Shown here: in pieces, positions 9,346 through 15,768 of the stretch
Layout of the letters: each line of letters begins with the position of its first letter
How positions within the stretch are numbered: the first letter of the stretch is position 1
Source of the DNA: Oscillospiraceae bacterium
Lineage (GTDB): Bacteria > Bacillota > Clostridia > Oscillospirales > Oscillospiraceae
Direction of reading: 5' to 3'
NCBI GenBank assembly: GCA_902781745.1
Contig: CACZKM010000011.1
Location: 1 to 64,000, forward strand
DNA length: 64,000 nt
Notes under the pieces: model-generated
Seen by the model: the letters and a program-made list of their open reading frames with translations, nothing else
Databases searched by the model: none
What the model was told of the DNA's origin: nothing
Program-made: the position numbers and the translations under genes

Positions 9346-9374
9346 ATTATAGCGAATTTCTCCCCGGGTGGCAA
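9346..9374 (-). promoter_or_regulatory. Promoter of apbE
   Basis: TTGCCA (9369-9374) and a perfect TATAAT (9346-9351) on the minus strand with a 17-bp spacer, 33 bp upstream of the ATG. Confidence 0.7.
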
Positions 9375-9428
9375 GTCCCGGCCCTCTCTCTCATAGAAAA
9401 CAGGAGAGCCGGTGCGGGGAGGTGCGCT

Positions 9429-10550
9429 ATGAACATGGGCCGATGGGCGGAGGGCGGGCTGCTGGCGGGTCTTGTCCTCCTGCTGTTTTGCTTTCCGGGG
9501 GAGAGCGCCCAGGGGGCCCGGCAGGGGCTTCTTCTGTGCCGGGACCTGCTGATCCCCGCCCTCTTTCCCTTCTTCGTCCTCTCCTCCCTCCTCATAGAAA
9601 CCGGATGGGCAGGGCGGCTGGTCCGCCCTCTGGCGCGGTGGGCCCGCCCCCTGCTGGGCGTCGGCGGAGCGGGGACAACGGCCCTGCTGCTGGGCCTCAT
9701 CGGGGGCTATCCCGTGGGGCTGCGCACCCTGGCCTCCCTGCGGCAGCGGGGGGACTGCTCCCAGGCGGAGGCCAGGCGAGCGGCTCTGTTCTGCAACAAC
9801 TGCGGACCCGCCTTTTTCATCGGGGCCGCAGGGACAGGGGTCTTTGGCTCCCGGGAGGCGGGATTCCTCCTGTTGGGCGCCAACCTGCTGGCGGTGCTCG
9901 TCCTGGCGCTGGGGCTCCGCCTGCTGGGCAGCCCCGTCCCGGCGGGCAGGGCAGCTTTGGAAACAAAGGCGGTCCCGCTGGCAGAGGCCTTCCCCGGCTG
10001 TGTCAGCAGCGCCTTCACCTCGGTGCTGGGGGTGTGCGGGTATGTGGTCCTCTTCTCCGTCCTGGCCGCCCTGGCCCGGCGTGCCGGGGTCCTGGGGGGC
10101 TTACAGCAGGTCCTTTGTCTGCTCTTCCCCGGCTCCCAGGGGGAGGTGCTGGCCCGGAGCCTGACCTTGGGGCTGCTGGAGCTCTCCACCGGCACCGCCG
10201 CCCTGAAGGAGGCCGCCGGGTGCGCCGCCGCGCTCCCTCTGGCCGCCTTTCTTCTGGGGTGGGGCGGGCTGTCGGTCCACGGACAGTCCCTGCCCTTTCT
10301 GGCCCAGGCCGGGGGGCGGACCCGGACCTATCTGGCCGCCAAGGCCGTTCAGGGGCTGCTGGCCGCCGGGATCACACGCTTGCTTTTGGTGGTCGTCCCC
10401 CTCTCTCTGCCCGCCATGGCGTCCCTGGGGCCGCTTCTCTCCCCTCCCCTTCCCTGCCGGGTCCTTACCGTGCTTTGGCTGTGGATGGGCGGCACTTTTT
10501 TCCTCTGGGGGAGAAAAAGAGGTGGAAAAGGCCGGCAAAACAGAGTATAA
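9429..10550 (+). CDS. ylbJ: Sporulation integral membrane protein YlbJ-like
   Basis: The 373-aa product is almost entirely hydrophobic, with about eight predicted membrane helices and the YlbJ/nucleoside-recognition (Gate) features: LLIPALFPFFVLSSLLIETG near 41-60, GLIGGYPVGLRTLASLRQRG near 97-116, and NNCGPAFFIGAAGTGVFG near 129-146. YlbJ in Bacillus is a sigma-E-dependent protein needed for spore cortex formation; its substrate is not settled. The start at 9429 is set by GGGGAGG just upstream. Codon use is very GC-rich, like its neighbours. The small Cys-containing gene at 10583 follows after 32 bp. Confidence 0.85.
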   Translation: MNMGRWAEGGLLAGLVLLLFCFPGESAQGARQGLLLCRDLLIPALFPFFVLSSLLIETGWAGRLVRPLARWARPLLGVGGAGTTALLLGLIGGYPVGLRTLASLRQRGDCSQAEARRAALFCNNCGPAFFIGAAGTGVFGSREAGFLLLGANLLAVLVLALGLRLLGSPVPAGRAALETKAVPLAEAFPGCVSSAFTSVLGVCGYVVLFSVLAALARRAGVLGGLQQVLCLLFPGSQGEVLARSLTLGLLELSTGTAALKEAAGCAAALPLAAFLLGWGGLSVHGQSLPFLAQAGGRTRTYLAAKAVQGLLAAGITRLLLVVVPLSLPAMASLGPLLSPPLPCRVLTVLWLWMGGTFFLWGRKRGGKGRQNRV

Positions 10551-10582
10551 TGGCAACAAATCAACCCTCGGGAGGGCCCGCC

Positions 10583-10804
10583 ATGCTGTTTTCCAAGCTG
10601 TTCAACGACAAGATCGACCCCCAGTGCGCCTACTGCCAGCGGGGCAAGACCGTGGACCCGGAGACCGTTCTCTGCCGGAAGAAGGGCGTTATGGCGCCGG
10701 AGGATTCCTGCCCGTCCTTCCGGTACGACCCCCTCAAGCGGGTGCCTCCCTCCCACGCCGTCCTGGACCTGAGCCGGCTCAGTGACGAGGATTTCACCCT
10801 TTGA
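10583..10804 (+). CDS. Small conserved-looking protein with Cys pairs, function unknown
   Basis: A 73-aa product in the same direction as ylbJ. It has C14-x2-C17, C31 and C43 (CAYCQRGK ... VLCRKKGVM ... SCPSFRYDPLKR), a spacing that could bind a metal or an Fe-S cluster. The C-terminal part (DLSRLSDEDFTL) is acidic. The upstream GGGAGGGCCCGCC serves as ribosome site. It ends 32 bp before a strong terminator. I do not know the family; the compositional bias and codon use match real genes here. Confidence 0.65.
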   Translation: MLFSKLFNDKIDPQCAYCQRGKTVDPETVLCRKKGVMAPEDSCPSFRYDPLKRVPPSHAVLDLSRLSDEDFTL

Positions 10805-10836
10805 CGAGTCGTCCCCCTCTATGCCTGAACAGAAAA

Positions 10837-10878
10837 GCGCGCCTCCGGACCACACAGGGTCTGAAGGCGCGCATTTTT
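10837..10878. terminator. Bidirectional terminator between the small Cys gene and mazF
   Basis: GCGCGCCTCCGGACC pairs with GGTCTGAAGGCGCGC; ATTTTT follows on the plus strand and TTTTC on the minus strand, serving both convergent genes. Confidence 0.85.
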
Positions 10879-10890
10879 CCCGGGGAACGA

Positions 10891-11256
10891 TCAAACCAGG
10901 GCCCGGGGATGGAGCCCGAAGCTCACGGCGATGGCCGCGTCCACCTGGTCCATCTTGGAGCCGTCCACCCGGCCCATCCGCTCCCGGAGGCGGCGTTTGT
11001 CCAGGGTCCGGATCTGCTCTAACAGGATCACGGAATTCTTGGGCAGGCCGTACTGCCGGGCGGCCAGCTCGATGTGGGTGGGGAGCCTGGCCTTCCCCGT
11101 TTTCGAGGTGATGGCCGCAGCGATGACGGTGGGGCTGTGGCGGTTGCCGGTGTCGTTCTGGACGATGAGCACCGGACGGACGCCCCCCTGCTCGCTGCCC
11201 ACCACAGGGCTCAGGTCGGCGTAAAAGATATCTCCGCGTTTTACGTGATTGTCCAC
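10891..11256 (-). CDS. MazF/PemK-family endoribonuclease (EndoA type)
   Basis: MazF-type toxins cut single-stranded RNA at short motifs. The 121-aa product has the standard features: [21 protein letters not shown] at the start with the conserved GD and Gly-Gly, [12 protein letters not shown], and [11 protein letters not shown] with the catalytic Thr; it ends [10 protein letters not shown]. Start is GTG at 11256 behind AGCGGAG. In Bacillus the order is alr-ndoAI-ndoA; here mazF lies downstream of alr on the same strand but a hairpin element and a terminator lie between and no antitoxin frame is visible. Other clostridia also carry such orphan-looking genes. Confidence 0.9.
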   Translation of the reverse strand: MDNHVKRGDIFYADLSPVVGSEQGGVRPVLIVQNDTGNRHSPTVIAAAITSKTGKARLPTHIELAARQYGLPKNSVILLEQIRTLDKRRLRERMGRVDGSKMDQVDAAIAVSFGLHPRALV

Positions 11257-11386
11257 AGATGTTCACACTCCGCTTGAAGGCCCGAGAGCCTCCCGAGGTC
11301 GAGGATCGTGTCCCATGGGAGAAGTCTCCTATGTAACACGGTCAGTTTCATTCTCCCACGGTCCGGCGGGTTTTATACGATTCACC

Positions 11387-11541
11387 AATCAAAACATTTT
11401 TAATGTTTTGATTGCCATGGACTTTGCCCATGGCGGCCACACAAATTGTGTGGCCGGTGAAGCCGTGCAATACCTGACGCTGCAAACCAAAGGTTTGCAG
11501 CCCACGGCGGGACGCCGTGGCCGATAAAAATAAATATTTTT
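11387..11541. repeat. Tandem-hairpin element B (six adjacent stem-loops)
   Basis: Six inverted repeats in 155 bp: 11387-11413 (AATCAAAACATT / AATGTTTTGATT), 11414-11434 (GCCATGG / CCATGGC), 11435-11455 (GGCCACACAA / TTGTGTGGCC), 11480-11500 (CTGCAAACC / GGTTTGCAG), 11502-11520 (CCACGGCG / CGCCGTGG) and 11526-11541 (AAAAATA / TATTTTT). The fourth and fifth units match units of the element at 11-54 with compensating changes. It is either a mosaic DNA repeat or a highly folded RNA. Confidence 0.65.
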
Positions 11542-11568
11542 CTTGGGAATCAGTATGATACATGGATC

Positions 11569-11602
11569 AAAAAAGGAAGCGGACATGCGCCCGCTTCCTT
11601 TT
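11569..11602 (-). terminator. alr operon terminator
   Basis: On the minus strand AAGGAAGCGG...CCGCTTCCTT is followed by TTTT, 81 bp after the alr stop. Confidence 0.85.
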
Positions 11603-11682
11603 GATTTGACTTCCGGGCCGAAGGAGGGTCCTCTCCCCGGTCCATTCTATGCGTCGTGTGTTTTTTCGGGAACCCTGTCGGC

Positions 11683-12813
11683 TTAGTCCACGTACACTCT
11701 GGGGATCCGCTTGGCCAGTACGCAGAGGAGCTCGTAGGAGATGGTGTTCATGATCTCCGCCCCCTGCTCCACGGGCACGTCGTCCACGCCGTACAGCAGG
11801 GCGGTGTCCCCTTCCTTCACGTCGGGGATGTCCGTCACGTCTACCATGCACATATCCATGCACACCCGGCCGAAGATGGGGGCGTGCTGGCCGTGGATGG
11901 AGACCTCCAGCTTGTTGGAGAAGCCCCGGCAGAAGCCGTCGCCGTAGCCCACGGGGATGACCGCCAGCTTGGTCTCCCGCTGGGTGGTGTTGGTGCGGCC
12001 ATAGCTGACGGGGGTGTTGGCGGGAACGGTGCGGACGGTGGCCACCCGGCTCTTGAGCTCCAGGACGGGCAGCAGGTCGCACAGGCCGGGGTCCATGTTC
12101 ATGTCGGGGAAGTGACCGAACTGGACGATGCCGGGCCGGATCATATCCAGGTAGGTGGCGGGATAGAGGACGGTAGCGGCGCTGTTGGCGCAGTGGCGGA
12201 TGGTAAATTCAAAGCCGCCCTTCTTCACCCGGCCGATGATGTCCAGGAAGCGGTTGAACTGCATCATGGTGTACTCCTCGCTGCCGTCGGAGTCGGAGAA
12301 GTGGGTGAAGATGCCCTCGGCCTTCAGGCCGGGGAGGCGGACCGCCTCGTTGATCTCTTTCTCGGAGCGGTCGATGTTGCCCTCGTCGCACTGGAAGCCC
12401 AGGCGGGTCATGCCGGTGTCGCACTGGATGTGGACGGTGATGGTCCCGCCGGCCTTCACGGCCCGGGCGGAGAGGTCCCGGGCAAAGTCGATGTCGTAGC
12501 AGGCCTGGGTGATGTCATACTTGATGAGGTCCTCGGCATACTCCGCGGGGGTGCAGCCCAGGATGAGGATGGGGGTCTTGACGCCCGCCTCCCGGACCTC
12601 AATGGCCTCGTCGATGCAGGCCACGCCCAGGTAGTCGGCGCCCAGCTTCTCCAGTTCCTTGGCTACGGGCACCGCGCCGTGGCCGTAGGCGTCGGCCTTC
12701 ACCAGGCCGAGGTAGCGGGTCCCCTGGGGCGTCAGAGCCCGGAGGTTGTGGTAGTTGTGGGCCAGCCGCTTCATGGAGACCTCCGCCCAGGTGCGTTTCA
12801 TTTGTGCTTCCAT
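11683..12813 (-). CDS. alr: Alanine racemase
   Basis: A PLP enzyme that converts L- to D-alanine for peptidoglycan. The 376-aa product shows the PLP lysine motif VKADAYGHG (K39 region), HIQCDTGMTRLGF, and the C-terminal catalytic region VIPVGYGDGFCRGF; the usual GYADG here reads GYGDG. The C-terminal domain MCMVDVTDIPDVKEGD is intact. It is the last gene of an nnrD-gerS-alr operon, 27 bp behind the lipoprotein gene. In C. difficile an alanine racemase gene is paired with gerS in the same way, so a role in spore formation or germination is possible besides wall synthesis. Confidence 0.96.
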   Translation of the reverse strand: MEAQMKRTWAEVSMKRLAHNYHNLRALTPQGTRYLGLVKADAYGHGAVPVAKELEKLGADYLGVACIDEAIEVREAGVKTPILILGCTPAEYAEDLIKYDITQACYDIDFARDLSARAVKAGGTITVHIQCDTGMTRLGFQCDEGNIDRSEKEINEAVRLPGLKAEGIFTHFSDSDGSEEYTMMQFNRFLDIIGRVKKGGFEFTIRHCANSAATVLYPATYLDMIRPGIVQFGHFPDMNMDPGLCDLLPVLELKSRVATVRTVPANTPVSYGRTNTTQRETKLAVIPVGYGDGFCRGFSNKLEVSIHGQHAPIFGRVCMDMCMVDVTDIPDVKEGDTALLYGVDDVPVEQGAEIMNTISYELLCVLAKRIPRVYVD

Positions 12814-12840
12814 CGTAAGATATTCCTTTCTATCATAAAT

Positions 12841-13446
12841 TTATGCTTTGGGTATTGTCATTGTAAAGGAAGAGAAGACGCAGGAGACCACGGTGGCCCC
12901 GTCGTTTCGGAGCTCGGCCCGCAGCAGCGTCTTCTGCGCTTTGTCAAACCAAAAGACGGTCTCCCGCTCCGTCCCCGGGGTGACCTCCGGGTCCCGGAGG
13001 GTCAGGCGCAGGAGGGACAGGTCGCCGTCGGTCTCAGTCCCCACCTCCGCCACGGTCCCTGTCTCCAGCTCGGTCAGCAGGGCGGGCAGGGCGTCCATGG
13101 GGGATAGGCCCTGGGGGTCCAGGGGACCGGTCTCCAGGCGGACGCCGTCATAGTCCAGCCAGGTCTGGCCTTCCTTGGCCACAGCGGTGATCCCCGCCGC
13201 CTCCTCCGGGGCCGTGATGGTGAGGGTAGTCCCCTCCTCCCGGTCGCCGGTGAAGGAGACGGAATACGCATAGACCCGCTGGCCGTAGTCGGCGGTCAGC
13301 TCCATCTCGCCGCTCCAGGCGTCCATGTTCTGAAAATCCTCCCGCAGAGAGAGGACCAAGTCGTTGTCCTCGTTTCCTCCGCCGCAGGCGCACAGGAGCG
13401 CCAGCAGCAGGATCATTGGTGCGAGAACTCCTCGCCGCAATCGCAT
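12841..13446 (-). CDS. GerS-like lipoprotein
   Basis: The 201-aa product has a lipoprotein signal (lipobox LLCAC, C21) and a beta-rich LolA-like domain: residues about 30-200 with repeated strand patterns (WSGEMELTADYGQRVYAYSV, GDLSLLRLTLRD, RETVFWFDKAQKTLLRAEL). GerS of C. difficile is a lipoprotein of this size and fold that binds CwlD and is needed to make muramic-delta-lactam, and it shares an operon with an alanine racemase. The same pairing is seen here, and a cwlD-like gene lies 6 kb away. The call rests on fold type and neighbourhood, not on a sequence match I can measure. Confidence 0.55.
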   Translation of the reverse strand: MRLRRGVLAPMILLLALLCACGGGNEDNDLVLSLREDFQNMDAWSGEMELTADYGQRVYAYSVSFTGDREEGTTLTITAPEEAAGITAVAKEGQTWLDYDGVRLETGPLDPQGLSPMDALPALLTELETGTVAEVGTETDGDLSLLRLTLRDPEVTPGTERETVFWFDKAQKTLLRAELRNDGATVVSCVFSSFTMTIPKA

Positions 13447-13470
13447 ATACCTCCCAAAGAAGATAGCCTG

Positions 13471-14310
13471 TCAGGCCATGGCCTCCAGGATAGCGGCGGG
13501 AATGTGATCCAACAGGTCCTCCGGCGTCATGCCGTACTCCCCGTACCGCGCCGCCGCCAGGTCCCCCGCCTTTCCGTGGAGCCAGACCGCCGCCGGCACC
13601 GCCCGTTTCGGCTCGATCCCCTGGCCCAGCAGGGACAGGATCATCCCCGCCAGCAGGTCGCCGCTGCCCCCCTTGGCCATGCCGGGGTTGCCGGTGGTGT
13701 TGACGAAGGTCTCGCCGTCGGGGAAGGCGGTGATGGTCCGGTGGCCCTTCAGCACCAGGACGCAGCCGGACTGACGGGCAAAGTCCGCCGCCGCCTGTTC
13801 CCGATCGGGGCCAATGCCCTCCCCCCGCGTCAGCCGGAGAAATTCCCCGTCGTGGGGCGTCAGCACCGTCAGCCGGCCTGCCCTGGTGGTCAGTACATCT
13901 CTATGCGCCGCCGCGGCGTTTATGCCGTCGGCGTCCAGGACCAGGGGGCTTTGGAGCTGTTCGATGAGGCGGAGGGTGCGCACGTCGCTCTTCCGACTCC
14001 GGCCCAGGCCGGGGCCGATGAGGGCGGCCTGGCCGCTGTCCATTTTCTCCAGCAGCCGGGGATATGGGGGGATGGGGGACGGCATGGCCGAGCCGCATTT
14101 CACGGCCAAAACAGGCCAAACCTCCTCGGGGGTCCAGAGGAAGACCAGACCGGACCCCGTCCGCACCGCGGCGGCGGAGGCCAGCCAGGGCGCGCCGGTG
14201 AAGCCCACGCTGCCCGCCAGGATGTGGACCTTGCCGAAGGTTCCCTTGTGGCCCTCGGGGGGCCGGCAGGGCAGGGCGGTTTTCACAAAGGCTCTGTCCA
14301 CCTGGGTCAC
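13471..14310 (-). CDS. nnrD: ADP-dependent NAD(P)H-hydrate dehydratase
   Basis: This enzyme repairs hydrated NAD(P)H. The 279-aa protein is the NnrD (YjeF C-terminal, ribokinase-like) domain alone, without the NnrE epimerase domain that is fused in many bacteria. Motifs: GTFGKVHILAGSVGFTGAP near the start, ALIGPGLGRS, LVLDADGINA, TVLTPHDGEFLRL and the ATP-site NTTGNPGMAKGGSGDLLAG. GTG at 14310 is chosen because GGAGG lies 9 bases upstream; the out-of-frame ATG beside it is too close. It leads the operon with the GerS-like gene (24 bp gap) and alr. Confidence 0.92.
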   Translation of the reverse strand: MTQVDRAFVKTALPCRPPEGHKGTFGKVHILAGSVGFTGAPWLASAAAVRTGSGLVFLWTPEEVWPVLAVKCGSAMPSPIPPYPRLLEKMDSGQAALIGPGLGRSRKSDVRTLRLIEQLQSPLVLDADGINAAAAHRDVLTTRAGRLTVLTPHDGEFLRLTRGEGIGPDREQAAADFARQSGCVLVLKGHRTITAFPDGETFVNTTGNPGMAKGGSGDLLAGMILSLLGQGIEPKRAVPAAVWLHGKAGDLAAARYGEYGMTPEDLLDHIPAAILEAMA

Positions 14311-14412
14311 GGCCCATCGCCTCCTCTCCCATTGCAGGACGTTCGTTCCTGTAAAAAGAAATGATCGGTTTGGCAAAAAACCTTTCGTTTGACTTCCTAA
14401 GAAATCGTTCCT

Positions 14413-14441
14413 ATTATAGGATTTTCGCTCTTGCATTTCAA
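14413..14441 (-). promoter_or_regulatory. Promoter of the nnrD operon
   Basis: TTGAAA (14436-14441) and TATAAT (14413-14418) on the minus strand, 17-bp spacer. Its -35 box overlaps that of the divergent pheS promoter. Confidence 0.75.
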
Positions 14442-14459
14442 GGGGTTTTATGCTAAAGT
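14431..14459 (+). promoter_or_regulatory. Promoter of the pheST T-box transcript
   Basis: TTGCAT (14431-14436) and TAAAGT (14454-14459), 17-bp spacer; transcription would begin near 14466, at the start of the T-box. Confidence 0.6.
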
Positions 14460-14465
14460 TGAACA

Positions 14466-14703
14466 TTGTAAAAAGCAATGAAGGGGAAAATAGCGTCTCC
14501 GGGCCGCTCAGAGAGGGACAGCCGCTGGCTGAAAGCTGTCCTGCCGTGTCCGACGCTTGGTTCGCCCCGGAGCTCCGGCGGGGAAATACGCCGGCGGCCG
14601 CCTGCCGTTACCGGGTCCTAGAGTGCGCACACACTGTGCGAATCCGGGTGGTACCGCGGAAGTTTTGCCTTTCGTCCCGTTTGCGGGATGATGGGCTTTT
14701 TTA
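14466..14703 (+). promoter_or_regulatory. T-box riboswitch, specifier UUC (Phe)
   Basis: The T-box sequence GGGTGGTACCGCG is at 14646-14658. Stem I can be drawn from GGGG (14483-14486) pairing with CCCC and GCGTC with GACGC, with AGAGAGGGACAGCC forming the distal part. This leaves TTC (14561-14563) at the specifier position, a Phe codon that fits the downstream genes. A terminator (CGTCCCG-TTTG-CGGGATG, then TTTTTT) ends at 14703. Uncharged tRNA-Phe should switch on pheST. Confidence 0.93.
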
Positions 14704-14724
14704 TTATGTTTTGGAGGAAACAGC

Positions 14725-15750
14725 ATGAAGGAACAACTGGAAAAGATCAAACAGGAGGCCCTTTCCGCGCTGAAGAGCGCCCGGGAGGCCGCCGACCTGG
14801 AATCCCTCCGGGTCAAGTACCTGGGCAAGAAGGGCGAGCTCACCGCCGTCCTCAAGCAGATGGGCAAGCTCTCCGCCGAGGAACGCCCCGTCATCGGCCA
14901 GCTTGCCAACGACGTGCAGGAGAAGCTCACCGCTGAGATCGACGCACAGAAGAAAAAGATCGAGGAAGCCGTGCTGGAGGCCCGCCTGGAGGCCGAGGCT
15001 GTGGACGTGACCATCCCCGGTCAGGCCCGCCCCATGGGCCACCGCCACCCCATGTACATCGCCCTGGAGGAGATCAAGGACATCTTCGTGGGCATGGGCT
15101 TTACCATCCTGGACGGCCCCGAGGTGGAGCTGGCCTACTATAACTTCGACCGCCTCAACGCCGAGGAGGGCCACCCCTCCCGGGACTGGTCGGACACCTT
15201 CTATTTTGACAAGGACAGCCGGGTGATGCTCCGCAGCCAGACCTCCCCCATGCAGGTCCACGCCATGGAGACCAAGCCCCTGCCCATCCGCATCCTGGCC
15301 CCCGGCCGGGTGTACCGGAAGGACGAGGTGGACGCTACCCACTCCCCCATGTTCCACCAGGTGGAGGGCATGGTCATCGACAAGAACGTCACCATGGCCG
15401 ACCTGAAGGGCACCCTCAACGCCGTCATGGAGCAGCTCTACGGCCCGGGCACCAAGACCCGGTTCCGTCCCCACCACTTCCCCTTCACCGAGCCCTCCTG
15501 CGAGATGGACGTCCAGTGCCACAAGTGCGGCGGCGTGGGCTGCCCCACCTGCAAGGGCGAGGGCTGGATCGAGGTCCTGGGGGCCGGGATGATCCATCCC
15601 AAGGTCCTGGAGATGTCGGGCATCGACCCGGAGGAGTACTCCGGCTGGGCCTTCGGCATGGGCCTGGAGCGCATGGCCATGCGCCGGTTCAAGATCTCCG
15701 ACCTGCGGCTGATCTTTGAAAACGACATCCGCTTTTTGGAGCAGTTCTGA
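14725..15750 (+). CDS. pheS: Phenylalanyl-tRNA synthetase alpha subunit
   Basis: Catalytic subunit of the alpha2-beta2 PheRS. The 341-aa product has an N-terminal coiled coil (about 1-85), then the class II core: HPMYIALEEIKDIFVGMGF, motif 2 in FRPHHFPFTEPSCEMDVQ, and motif 3 in GWAFGMGLERMAMRRF. GGAGGAAACAGC precedes the ATG. It is controlled by the T-box directly upstream and followed by pheT 18 bp later. Confidence 0.98.
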   Translation: MKEQLEKIKQEALSALKSAREAADLESLRVKYLGKKGELTAVLKQMGKLSAEERPVIGQLANDVQEKLTAEIDAQKKKIEEAVLEARLEAEAVDVTIPGQARPMGHRHPMYIALEEIKDIFVGMGFTILDGPEVELAYYNFDRLNAEEGHPSRDWSDTFYFDKDSRVMLRSQTSPMQVHAMETKPLPIRILAPGRVYRKDEVDATHSPMFHQVEGMVIDKNVTMADLKGTLNAVMEQLYGPGTKTRFRPHHFPFTEPSCEMDVQCHKCGGVGCPTCKGEGWIEVLGAGMIHPKVLEMSGIDPEEYSGWAFGMGLERMAMRRFKISDLRLIFENDIRFLEQF

Positions 15751-15768
15751 GAAAGGAGAGAGGACACA

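Larger units (their letters stand above)
11257..11682. other. 426-bp intergenic region between mazF and alr
   Basis: It holds no credible gene. From the alr side: the alr terminator (11569-11602), the tandem-hairpin element (11387-11541), then about 130 bp that must contain the mazF promoter, for which I see no convincing boxes. Confidence 0.7.
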
